A stretch of 64,000 bases of DNA from Hirudo medicinalis (Eukaryota; Annelida; Clitellata; Hirudinida; Hirudinidae): assembly GCA_011800805.1 (NCBI GenBank), contig MPNW01000119.1:252583-316582 (forward strand). The letters run 5' to 3'. The first letter of the stretch is position 1; every line of letters starts with the position of its first letter. Made by a program: the position numbers and the translations under genes. The notes below the pieces were generated by a model. It had not been told where the DNA came from and searched no databases. It was given only the letters and a program-made list of their open reading frames with translations. This document shows positions 1 to 13,900 of the stretch, piece by piece.

Positions 1-44
1 GAAAATGATGATATTTTTCATTTCAATTCGAATGTCTTCATTAG

Positions 45-3000
45 GTTGGGATGAGATTCTTGACTGAGAGAGGTCAGAATGTGAATGGACAGCCAAACAT
101 AATTTATGTCTCAAGAAACAATGGAATGACCTGGGATCCCTTGCACGAATTTGTTGATGTTTGTTTTTGTTTTTGTAATCATCTGAAAAATATTTCTTTG
201 AAATGATAAGCAATTGCCTACTTAATGGGCAAAATTAATCTTAAGTGTTGCTACTTGGATTTTATATCTAAGACCAGAATATTGTCTTTGTTAACTTTGT
301 CTTGAGAATTTTATAGCACAGAAAACATCAAATTTAAGACAAATTTCTCAAAACTCAAAAAAAAAAAGATTTATTCTCAGATTTTCATTTTGATGATTCA
401 GAAGGAAAGCACGTGTTTCAATGATGAAGATGTGATCTTTTTTGAACATCAGTTGGATCTCTATGGGAATCTGTGCTACGTATGAACAATGGGTTCTCAA
501 TTAAAAAAATTTTGAGAACCTAAATCGATTTGCACCTCCGATGATTTCCAGGGTCGAAATGACTTCTCGATATTCGTCATCACTCGGGAGCTCGGGATCC
601 TCACTTGGGACGAGGCCTTCCTCTCCCTCAGATCGACCTTGCTGCCCGACAGTCTTAGGGCTAAGTATTGTGACCTTATCATTGGTGAGAGGGTCATGAT
701 GGTCGTTTGAATCTTTGGAACTTGCACATTAACTTGACATTTTGAAATTTATTCAGTAAACAAGTCGTAAATAGAGGTTTAATTGGTTTTTCAGTTGTAA
801 TTTTTATTTCTTGCTAAAATTTTCATTGTTGCAAATTCTTGAAAAGAATTGTTGCAAAATGGGGAGACCATGTGATTCGAAACCTAGTGTGATCCAACAG
901 GCCTCTACATTGATGTTGGCACCAATTATTCTGTTCTCGATCACACAAACCTCTCCTTCATTTATGAGGACATCCTGTCTCCAGGACCAAACGTTGATGG
1001 GGAATTTGTTAGTCCATTGAATTGGTCTTATTGTTTGATTCCAGTGCAGGTTCTTAATTGACTTTTCTTGTCCTCAATAATCATGGAACAGCATGTCGCT
1101 TGTAACGTTTACCTTTAAGAAGTATTGGCTGAATGGCCTAATATGTTATTCGTCGTCCGGTCGATTCAATCTTTGTATTTAAAAGTTAATTAATTGCACA
1201 GGTTAAAAAGTCTATTCCTGCAATTGAGAACTGGCTCGCCCCAGAAGGGGTAAATATTAAATAAGTTATGTTAATTACTTTCAATTGTGATTGATTGCTA
1301 CTCGTGCTGCTTGAAGATAATCAAGGACTTGGTGACTCTGTTCCCTGTGATTCGAGACTGGATTGCAGAATTCTTGTTGGACATCAAGGAGATGATAGCC
1401 TCACAGAGAGGGCACAACATGCTCATCGAACAGGTTTATCGATAAGAGCCAAATATCACGCTGCATTCCTACTGTTGTGTACTGAGAATAATAATTTTAA
1501 TTACGCATTATTATGATAATGGTGACTATATTGTTTGAAGTTAATCATGCTGTTGAATATTTAATCATTAGTGGGATTTCACAGGTGCTGAGACTGTTTC
1601 ACTTTCTTGTGAAATTTGGTTACTATGGCAGTGAGGACATTAAAAAACTCCTCAAGCCACTTCTAATAATTCTTGAATGCAAGCACGACAAGCCGTTTCC
1701 ACCTGACACAGACAAAGGTTTGAACATAAAGCATAGGCAATCAACATTTATATTAAAATATGAATAATTAGTATTTAATTTAATTAACATAATATAATGT
1801 AAGAATTTGTTCCACTTAACTTTTCCACTTGACAACTCTTGAATCCATGAATAGATGAATGATTGTAGATTCAAACTTTATTTGAAGGATTCTCCAAAGA
1901 AGTTCAGAAGATAGTCCAAATGTACAGATCAAAGGACAGGTTCGAACCTAGCAAGGAATGTGAAGCCCTGGTTAATGCCAAATACCAGTAAGCTATTTGT
2001 TTGAGTGGTTTGTGGAATTTCTCTGATCCATTTCTTAAATGCTGCAGAGCCATGGAAGTTTTGGACCTTTTGCTGACATTCCAGTTCAACTCGAGACTTG
2101 AGAGCTTCATTGCAAAGTTCAAGACAAGTGAATTGGCTGCCAATAGGTTGAAGGGTATACACAGCATTCTGTGCCCTCTGCTGGAGGAACAATTTGATCC
2201 TTTTGACCTTTCCAAGTTGGTTCAATGTTTTAACATTTTTAGCATTTAGTGGATTGATTTTGTTTACTTTAAATTTGTGTAAATTTAATTAAATGTGTTT
2301 AAATATGCATCTCAAAAACTGCCCTTGTTTTCAGGAGAGGAATTAACCTGCAACGAAAAGCTGTAAAAGATTTGAAGTCCATGTTTGAATCGACTTCTTA
2401 CTTCGACTCTGAACAAATCACTTCAATTCTCATGGTAATCAAACATGTTTAATTATGCTTACTTATGACTTTTAGAGGAACACAATCTTTATTAAAGAGG
2501 GTTAATACTTAATAAGCAATATTAATAAGCAATCTCATTATTAACAACACATTATTCAATATTAACAATCTTATTAATAAATAGAGTTTATTGAATGTTT
2601 TACTATCACTTTCCACAAGGATCTTTCGAACTACAAGTACGACAAGATGATCAACAAATCTCTTTCACTGCTGAACAAGTTTTACTCTGCCAAGACAAAA
2701 CTATTCAAGCTCGCCATAAGAGCCATGGTAAGCAATGTGAATGACATCTTTGTAATGTCATTTTCAGGGGTTTGCACATTTTATTGTGCTCTTCCTTAAT
2801 ATTTTATTTAAAACAAAGATATGAAAACACAGGTTTAAGTTCAAAGATTGTGGTTATCTGTACTTATATCTTTTCGAGTACTTTCGAGTATCTTTTTGTA
2901 CTTATATCTTATATCTCATCATGCCATTACAACCCTCATCATCATCATTAATATTCTTGTCGTTTGTTTAATAAATAATACTTTATAATAATAATGATGG

Positions 3001-6000
3001 CTTAACGAATGGTTTAATTAAGCATTATTATGCCTTTTAACTATTCCATGATTCCTTAAGGTGCTCATAACGACAGACTCGTGCCATGTCCACAGGGAGG
3101 TCGCTCGAACGATGCCCATCCTGAGGAGATATTCGAAGGCCAAGTTGAACGATGATCAGGTCAAGTCCATGGGAAGTGTGCTCGATACTTACACGGGGTC
3201 TGGTCTCTCGTTCATACATTCAATATGTCTTCATTAAGTTCTTGCATTGCTTAACGTCTCTTGTCACACCTGCTTTTTTTGTTTCTGTATGTTTTTGATA
3301 ATTTTGTTGTGATTTCTGTAAGTTGATGATGCAAGTTGATATTTCTTAGTGCTTAGTCTACAAATTAAAATACAAATTAAGATTTCTTGTCTACAAATTA
3401 AGATCATCAAGTATAACTTAACTTCCATCGGAAGATGCTAACGTATCCTCGCCATTAAGAAACAACATCTTTTCCATTGGCGATATTTTGATTAAATGAA
3501 CATTCAGGTTTTGTCACATTCCAAAAGAGGAGACTGAAAGGAACCCAATGAACCAGAACATTTTGATCAACCATGGTTGGAATTGTATTAATTATATCAG
3601 ATGATGACGATGATGATTATGGTGATATTTCATGTTTTTCCATCTCAACAGAGGTCCTCACACTGGTCTTTGACATGCTCACCTCTGAGATTGATGCCAA
3701 GTTGATGGTTTAATGCTATTTACGAACTTCTATTTTATTCCGATCGACTGGATGGCAACATTTGTTGCTTCCATTCAACGTTGCCATGTCGTCGTTGAAT
3801 TCTTCCTTTTGTCGTTCGACTGCAGTTGCGTCTTAAATATATTTTGTTTTATTTCAACCTAGGAGCAGTACAGAGGCTTGGAAGTTATTCTGAAGAAGTG
3901 CTTGAGACTTCTGAAGGCACTCGCCAGAGGAAACGAGCTCGTTCAGATGAGGATGTTCGAGAGACTGGACATCCTTTTGAAGATCAAAGTCGTCGAATCC
4001 GAGGTCGCTATCGCCCTGAAGGAGGTGAGAATCAAAATACCGACTTTAATTGTTAACCGACTTTCGTGCATGCCTAATGTTCACCGATTATGTACTGCAC
4101 AGACTTTGATGTTATTTTTAATTATAAATATATGTTATTAATTGTTAGTTTTGTTATTTAATGGATTTAAATCTAATTTATTTGAGGCCTTCATTGGCAA
4201 TCAACGAACCTGTCTGAAGATCCTTCCTCAGCAGATTCAAAACGTCGTGGATTTGATCGGAACGTTGCAGGAAAGGGCAGGAGCCGAATTTCTTGATTTG
4301 CTGAAGGCATGAAGTCTTGCCTAGTTTCATATTATAATGTAGTTGCTTAAGTTATGAAATAATGTTTTAATGAATGAATAATATGTTATTGATGTTGATA
4401 TTTACATCTAGAAATTAATTAAGTAATATTTAATTAATTAATTAATGATCAAGCAATAATCAATTAATTAATTAGCAAATATTTGATTAATTACTAAACA
4501 ATTACATTATTATTAGTTGAGCAGTTTCATTTTTTTTGCATTTCCAAACATTGCAGACCTAAGGAGAATCTTTTTTCTTAATAATGTAAATTATGTTTAT
4601 TAATGTAAATTATAATCAATGTTCTGAAATTATAAAATTCATAAAACCAGGTAATTATCATTCAGTTGCTTGGAGTCGACGTTTATGTTAATATTGATTC
4701 CTGTAATAAGGGTTAAATGTAATCATTGACATCCATGGCAGGTGATTGTTAAGGTGGAAGGTTTGGGGCTGACATTAAAAAGAAACCAAGCCTACGTGAT
4801 GAAGTACGTCATGCAGGATTACAATAAACTCGCGGCCGTCATGGACCAGCCCAGGGAGGTCAGGGAGGAAATTTTGACTTCGGGGATGGACGTCAACCAA
4901 CTGAAATACCTCATCAGTTTGGTGGATCTTTTGGCCACATGTGCTGAGGTGGATTTGTGTTGTTATTTTAGCGGTCGTATTTCGATGCGTCAGTTATGAT
5001 AACGATTTATCACCATTTTAGTTTAATTAAGATTATCTGCTCACAAGTGCCCTGTAAAAACAAATTTTAATGGCCAATTGAGGTTAATTTATTTTATTTA
5101 TTTTTATTTATTTATTTATTTTTTTTTTATTTATTTTGCACGGCTGATTTGAATATTTCCTCTCCTCCGAAGCCTAAGCAGAAATTCTCGTGTCGTTAGG
5201 GCGAGAATCGTTTCATCGAGTCGATGTGTCAGACGATCATGTCAGTCGACGAACTCTTGTGGGTCATGAACCATCCTGAAATCAATAACAACCTCAAAAG
5301 ACCTTTCATGACCTACTTTCTCTGGGTTTACATGAAGACTGCAGGAAGTGCTGTGGAAAGTGGAGCAGGGGATTTGCCTCATGATTTGTTAGTGTTGTTG
5401 TTGATGCTTGCATTAGTCACAATATAGTTCCTGTAAAAGATATTTTGTATTTTATCAAATTTTTTTTGAGTGCCTTATGTGCCCGAACAGGATGCTAATA
5501 CAGTTTTTAAATCGTTCTGCCATTTATACACTGCCCCTATCCGAGCCGCTCCCCGGCAGTGCGGGTTGGATTTCGAACACGACACATTACTACCGTTGCC
5601 ATTGCCACTACTTGCAGGATCGCAACCCGTTTTTCCAACCCGCATTTAAACGCACATTTATTAAGTAGTGGTAAGAGTTTACTTTGCTTATCGACCTTGT
5701 GGAACGAATGATGCAGGAGCTTATGGAACTTTCTGGTGCATGTTTCAAAGGACCTGCATCAAATGACCGAATACATTTCAAAACAACCTGATCGAGCCCT
5801 CCAGCTTCTGAAGAAAATTCCTGAAAAATGGTTGATTTTTGATATGATTTTTAAGGCCACTGCTGATCTTAAAGTTTACTAAATTATAAATTATTTATTA
5901 ATTATAAGGAAAAGTATTTCGTTGTTACTTTTAAATTCAGTGTTTTGTTGTAAACTATTTACATAAATTCTATCTATTATCTGTGAAATGAGTAGCTCAG

Positions 6001-9000
6001 TGGCTGATGAAAATGATGCTGATTCCCTGTTCTTCCACAACGTCCACTACATCTTTGATGCCGTCATGCCGATTCTGCAGGTGCCGACGTTTTGAATGTT
6101 CTTCTTTATCGTTCATCGATCGTTTGGTTTTAGTCGATTTCAATGCAATGATTGGATGATCCTCTCTTCGATCAGGCTTTCTACACAAAGTTTTACCAGC
6201 CTGAGAAAGACACTCATCCGGAAGAAATTGAAAACACCGACAAACTTTCAAGGACTCTTGTGGTAATTTCAACATCAATTTAATGTAACAGTTAATGACA
6301 ACAGACAATGATAACAGTTAATGATAACAGACAATTCAGGGGTTGCAATAAGAATACAACACTTTTGTTATCAGTTAATCTGCTAAGGTTGACTTCTGGT
6401 TCTTCTAATATTATGATTCATCATATTTTTCATTACATTTCCTTTTATGGCAGTTGCAATATTTTTATAGTTTTAAAGCAATCATTTTCAGCATGTGATA
6501 TTGGTGTTGCTGATGTCATGGATTATGCAGTGACAATTAACAGTGACAAGAATGTGATTGCCTTTTCAAGTCATGACATTTATCACATGTTGTAATGCGT
6601 ACCCACTTTGTTAGGGATTCTGTGAGGCAGCCATTCCTCTGATATCTGATCCTGGTTACAACAAGAACATTATCTCCTGCATCAGTGCAATCATACCCTC
6701 CTCTACTGTGCCAATCAGTGTAAGGCTTATTATTTATTCATTAATCGATTATCATGAATAATTAAGGAGTTCTTCTGCTACAGATAATGGAAGGTCTCAT
6801 TGAACATTTAGTGACTTACAACAGGATCAACCAGTCCAAACTCCTCACCCTCAAGGTATTTTAAGACTTCCAATGACATTCGAATTGTTTGTTGAAAGTT
6901 TTTTAAAAATGTGTATAATAATAATAACAATATCTAATATTAACTTACTGGATCCTTATTTGTACAGGGACACAAAGAATATTACCAAGCAGAGTTAGAA
7001 TTGAACGACAAGTTGAGAGTGTTTGCGGTGAATTGCAGTCTTTTGTATGGAGGATACAACTCTGTGCAGGCTCAACTGAAGATCAAATCAAAAAGAGGTA
7101 AGTGCTTGTGCTGAGGTATGTACAATATGTTAGCATAATTAATTAAGTCACGTTAACATTGGAGAATAAATTATGCAAATGAAGAGTACACCGAGATAGG
7201 AGGGGATGAAGAACTGCCACTGGGGGAGGAGTTTCAGGAGCATTTGAAGAGGTTCACGAAAACCGGCGAAAGGAAGCCGGAGAAAAGGCTCGAGTTGGTC
7301 AGGAAGTTGGTCACCCAACTTGCGTGAGTGCGAATTATTAATAACGGGAATTAATTGTTTAAGTAATTATTAAAATTAAGTATTTAATTAATATAATATT
7401 ATTATACAACATTTTACCAGCCAATTATACAACGTATTATTATGTGGACAAGATATTTCCTTCAGCATCTCTTGGGAGATGTATCCGAAGCTGACGTCGG
7501 AATCTCTGAGAATCGAGCAGGAGGAGTTGGACATCAGGAGTTTGCAGCTGTTGAGGGCAATCATACACAACGAGGAGAGGAAGCTTCCTGAGAACTGGGA
7601 AGAGGATCCATCAGCCCACAGGAAGTTGGCACCAGCACTGCTCAACTTCCAAGACGATTGTTAAAATCTCATTATAAAATCTTAGTAGAAAAATCTTAAT
7701 AATATATATTAATAATATTAATTTATATTAATTATTTATTTATTAATTAATGATTAATATAAATCAAATTAATTACCATTACGCTCCTTTGAATAGACAC
7801 CTGGTTTGGATAAGAAGCATTCAGGTGGAGCTGAATGAAATGGAAGCTGTTAAGAAGGCCCTCCCACACCTGGCTCGACCATGTGACAGGGTGGCCAAGG
7901 AGGTTCTCGCATTTGTGTCCGTCATGCTTTTCAATGCCAACGAACCCGTGCAGGTATTTGGAATCTATAAATTTAAATATCTTTTGTCATAATTATTATT
8001 TATGTACTTGAAATAAAAGGGTATTCTTCATGTAGTTATAGTTACTATGTATTATTGGACTTAATATTCCTCTTGTTCTCAAGACATCTCTGCTGACGTA
8101 TTTCTGGCAAACAAGAGAGGAAAGTTTCTTTGCTGCCATCAGAACAAGAATCCATTTATCTGCACTTGCTATCAAGGAAAAGTTAGGACCGCATTTCTTT
8201 AACGAGCTACTTCCAATGCCGTCGATGCATGCATTCAATGACGTGCAATGAAACCCTGCATTCGTGCACCGTTACTTTCCACAGGAGATCCTTAGCAGCT
8301 CAGCAGAGAGCTCGTGCCAAGGAGGCATTATCGCAAACAAAGACGCTTCAAGCTGGGATGCTTGCAGGAAAGAATGCTCTGAAGGTTCTGTCAACAATTT
8401 GTTAATTGCCACGTTGTTGTTGTTGTTGATGTTGTTGTCGACACAAATGTTGGTGAATCTTTATTGACATTACAAAGGACTTATGTCATATCTTATATTA
8501 TTGAATTAAAGCAAATTTTAATTAAACGTTATTGAGGGATGATGATGATTTTTTTTACTTTAGGAGATCCAAGCAGTTGACATGGCCATAAAAAGACAGA
8601 AATACTCTCAAGGGGTTGTCTTGTCCGACTAATTAGTGCCATTACGTTTAAATCTTTGTATTGTTTGCATTGATTGGTCTAAATCTTCATATTGTTTGCA
8701 GCATCGTTTGCATTGTTATTATTGCAATAATTTTTAACAAATTCTTGGACTTATCTTTAGAGGCAAGCCAGTCTGTCCACTCTGCAGAGTAAAACCGCAA
8801 AAAAGAAAAAGACGGATGAATCAAAATCGACATCAACAAAAGACAAAAGACAGAAGAGGTCTGTCTCCGAAGAAAACCTTCTGAACGCCGAGAAGACGCC
8901 GAAGGAAGACAACACGAACAGATCCATTTCATCCGATTTGGAAGCTCACAAACCTCCGAGCGAGGGAAAAAATATTCCGAACGGCATCGCAAGTCTCAAA

Positions 9001-10934
9001 CCGACCGACGGGGCTATATTGGTTAATTTTTTGTCAAATATTTGTTTATCTTTATTGTGAAGTCGCATTTTGTTTTCTTTGTTGTCACATTTTTCAGAGT
9101 AAATCTGTTTGCTTTAAATTCAAATTCCCTTTTATTTGTGTTGTGGTTTTTTTCTTATTCAATTTTTTCTAAATGTCGGTTATGTTGCTTGCGAATGAAA
9201 ATGGCCGACGACGAACTACGTGCGAACTGTTGCATCTTTTGTGGATGCTAATGTTGCGGAAACAACAACGTATTTCAATTCAACTTTACATTCAATCATT
9301 CTTTAAAACAAGCACACAACCATAGGAGTCAGCTGACTTGTTTAATAAATTCTTGTAGTGGTTAATTTGTAAATCTTACACAAAAAAAAGTTATAAAGTA
9401 TTTAATATAGTAAATATATTATAGTAAATATATAAATAAGTAAGTAATAAAAGTATTAAACATTGCATTATTATGTAAGATTTTATAATTTGTAATAAAC
9501 TGTCATTCACGAAATGTCGTGGTTTTCATAAAACAAAACAGCAAGCAGATTCGGAGGATGAAAGGAGTCCCAAGCAACAAGAAGTCGTCAAAGAGGAAGA
9601 TGACTTTGAAGATTTTGAGCAGAAGGACGACGGGTTCATAAAACTCGTGCTTTCGCTTCTTGCGAGGATGTGCGACGGGCAGCATGCAGGATTGCAGGTG
9701 GGCAGTTGAATTCTGTTTGCTGTTACCCTCATTGATTCAACAAGAAACTGCATTCATTGGTGCAATTCTGTTGGTTAAGAATAATCAAACTTTTATTTCA
9801 TTAAGCCAAGGTTTTATGTTATTGATTTGTGATGATATCAACAACAAGTATCATATGTGTATACATATATATATATGTATATACAGTATATATATATATA
9901 TATATACATTGTATATACATAAATGCAGATACCTATTGTAACAAACTCAAAACTTTATCAAAGGATTACTTGAGAGAGCAGCCGGATAATTTGAAATCAT
10001 TCAACATCATTGCTGAGACCGCTCAATTTGTCAACCTCGTTTACTCCAACATCACTGCACAAAACATCGATTTGTGCATCCAGCTCTTTGAGACTCTCAA
10101 CGAGTTTACAGTGGTACGAAACATACACTTTGCTTAACGACGAAGTACTGCACAGTACTTTATTTATCACTGTACGGGGTGTCACGTGTTGCCTCTTAAA
10201 GACTTTATAACTCCAGGGCAACCAGCAGAACAGAAGCATGATGCTGAACAGCAAAGTTGTTGATTACGTCAACTTCATTCTCAGGGCTGCGGAGTTTAAA
10301 AACTGTGATCCTCAGGATGTAATTGTTGCAGATATGTCATCGAGTTAACAGTTGTTAACTGTTTCTAACTGTTTCTTTCTTCACCATTGCTTAGGTGTTG
10401 ACATTAAAATTAACAATTGGCAACCTCATAATGTCCATGATTGAGGAGAACACACCGGAGAGTTTACTGGTGGCCAAGGTTGGTTGGTTGGATGATTGAT
10501 TGATAATTAATGGGAAATTAATAATTTCTAATTTATTTATATATTGCCATCTACGTTACACTCAGGATTATTGGATAATTTTGAACTTTCTCTTCAGGAA
10601 ACAAAGGACACCCTGGACAAGGAGGCCCTGTACAGGTGCATGATGTCATGCTATGATGCATGCAGGGTACAAGGCTTTTTTCTTTAAAAATGTTTATTTA
10701 TTTTGTTGTAATCTGGTGTTCCCTTTATAATATCCAGCCTGAAAGGTCAAAGGCCAAAACCTTGAAGGCAGTGAATAAGACCGATCCAGGTCATGCTCCT
10801 GCTGCACCTGCTCCTCCACTCGTACCCATTCCAAAGGAACCTCCAAAGGTTTTAGCTATCTTGCTGGATTTTTAATTAGATTGTTAAGCAATGAGTCTTT
10901 TAAGAAGTTATTATCATATTCATTATTGTTATTG

Positions 10935-10998
<64 letters not shown>

Positions 10999-13900
10999 TA
11001 TCATCATCATCATTATTGCATTCCAGAAATTGGATCCAGAGATGAAAGAGCTACTGGATGAGACTGGTTTTGTTTACTACCTCATCATTGCTAGACTCTT
11101 TGATCTTGACCCCAAGCTGAGCAAAAAAGAACGTCAGTGATGATGATGATTGCTTTTTGGATAGATTTTATTTGAATTTAAATGATTTTATGGAATGATT
11201 TATAAGTTCATATTTCATCTACAGCACCTCGATGTGTGATTGTGCAGTTAATGTTCTGATAAATGATTTTCTTGTTCATGACTGCAATAACTGGTCATTT
11301 AAACGATTTACTAGAAATAATGATTTTATAATTTGTCTTGTCTTAAGCATTATTCTGTAAATGTAAAACAGAGCTGAACATGCCACCTACTCAGTTGGAG
11401 GCCTTCAATTACTACAAGAAGAACACCATGTCCATTGAAGTCATCAAGGATGACTGCCTTCAGAAGATCAATTTTAGAGTCAAGAACAAGGTTTTTACTC
11501 ATTCTGCTGCAACATCATCACAACAGCATCTTTAATGTGTCTGATTTGTTTGTAATAAAAACCTTATTATTACAAAATAGTCTGCTTGTGTGTAGAACAA
11601 CTCACAAATCATTATTTTACCAAGCAGCAGACTAAGTGGCTCTGAAATTGAATCATTAATTACAGCTTAATTACGAGTAGATCATCTTTTCTTTAACTCA
11701 GATCATCTGCTGATGATTTAAATAATGTATTTAAACCACTTCACCTCCATTGTCTGCCATCATCAATGCAAAATTAATGTCATGTTGCAGCAGCTTAATT
11801 GATTACCAGTTAATTGATTATCAGTTTAAATGATTACCAGCTTCATTGATTACCAGCTAAATTGATTATAAGTTTAAATGATTACCAGCTTAAATGATTA
11901 CCAGTTAATTGATTACCAGTTTAAATGATTCTCCTTCGAAGAACGTCCTAAGGGAGGAGGTGAAGGAGAAGATGATCTGGAATGTCGACAGGTCGTCGCC
12001 TAGCAACAAGATCAGGGACATGATGAAGTGGTCCAAGGACATCCTCAAGGATATTTATTATCAGCGAAGAATCCTCTCCAATCCTTTTGCCACTTTTTTC
12101 ACCAAGCAATGGCAGGCCTTTTAAAAATTAATTTCAATAAATGATTACCAATCCGTCGAGCTCGTCGGTGGGAGCGGCGATCCGATAACGTGTTTTTATA
12201 TTTATGCCGTCGTTGTAACCATGGTGACAAAACATTAATTAATTTGTGTAATTAAGTTTATATTGATTTAGTTTATGTTGTATTTAGAATCTTTCTAAGG
12301 TATCACTGTGGCAGATAATTAAGGCTATGGCATCCCACACCACATCCTTAGAAATACTCTGCTCGATCGTTCAATTCTATTCATTGAATAGTCGCTCAAT
12401 TTGCTCAATAAACTTACTAGTTAACTCACCAGTTTGTGGACACCCAGTTTATTTCACCATGTTTGGAAATTTGTTGCATGAAAACTCGGTCATAAAACAG
12501 ATAAACATCATCTGAATCTGATAAGTCAAGTTATGAGAATTAACAGTAACTACTGGAATTTTAATGAAGGGTGCTATGGAATCAGATCGTGATCATGTTG
12601 AGTGTCGCCATCAACGTGCTCATGTTGGTCACTTGGAATGCTCATTCGTCCCTTGAAGATGTCCACGTCCCAAAGAATTCTACTTCTGTTCCAAAATCTC
12701 TCTATGAGTTTGTTTTTAATTCATTGTGCTAATTAGTACTGATTAGTATTAAATTCATAGGTATGTATTATTTATTATTAATTATTTATTTATTAATATT
12801 ATTATTAATATACTGATTCCATGATAAGGTCTTTTGATATCCAGCTTGTAAAAGAAAGTGTTGAATGTGCACAAGATAATTATCCCACGTGATGTCTCAC
12901 TTTATTGGAGCTTATGACATACATATACAATTACATAATGTACTTGTAATTCCTTCAAGTCCATTGCCAAAGATCAACTTGGAACAATATGATGTCATTG
13001 TCCTTGTCCTTGGTATATTACACAATGTTTTCTGTGGCATTGTCCTCATCACCTACTTCCTCTCAAATCATCCAACACTTCCAAAGATTTCTGTCGTTGG
13101 AGAAAAAATCAGGTGACTAATAGTAGTAATAATAATAATAACAATTACGAAGCAATTATTGTTAATAACTATTATTGAACTTGATATCAAGAAATTCAAG
13201 AGATTAATTGTTATTAACTTCTGGATTAACATCACATATTAGCCTATGCGAGTTCGACAATTATTGATCACTTTCACACAGGCAAATCTGTTCGAGGAGC
13301 AAAAGCGAAGACGAGGAGGAAGAAAAAACTCACCAATCAAAACTGGAGGTTCACTTCTTCAGCTTCACAACGTTCTATTATTTGGTGAGTTTTAATTTTG
13401 AATTTAATAACTGTGCTTGTTGATAACCGTGGTTGTTGATAACCGTGGCTGTTGATAACTGATATTGCTTTCAACAGTGCCCAATGCATCCATGCACCAC
13501 GAACATGTTCGTGCAATGATGGCTTAAAGACATCACTTCAGCAATGATTTTGTTTTTAGCTTTTCCTCGGCCTGTCTGTGCTCGGCACCATCTTCAAGGG
13601 GTATTTCTTTGCCTTCCACCTGCTGAACATTGTCAACAACAACCAGCTACTCAAGGGAGTCATCCAAGCTGTCACACAGAATGGTGATGTCGTTACATGA
13701 TTACAATATAGCAGAGGACAGTTTCTTTATTGTTAATAAATGCCAGATGAGTTTGAAGTCCTAGAGAATTTGATGTGGAATTATGCATTTACAATAAATG
13801 AGTGTTTTAATATTGCTATTGCTATTCGTCAAATAACTTTTGGTGATATTTAAGTGCAATTGTTAACTTATTACAACTGCAGTGTTATTGCGAATTGTTT

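Noticed and set aside
912..2433. FANCD2-like or other HEAT-repeat protein for the first exons
   Set aside because: The later exons in the same chain carry the IP3R pore, S6 and zinc site, and the helices align with the IP3R/RyR RIH regions.
9660..10137. Tyr/Ile-rich open frames near 9.8 kb
   Set aside because: They are readings of a (TA)n repeat run into a true IP3R-like exon in another frame.
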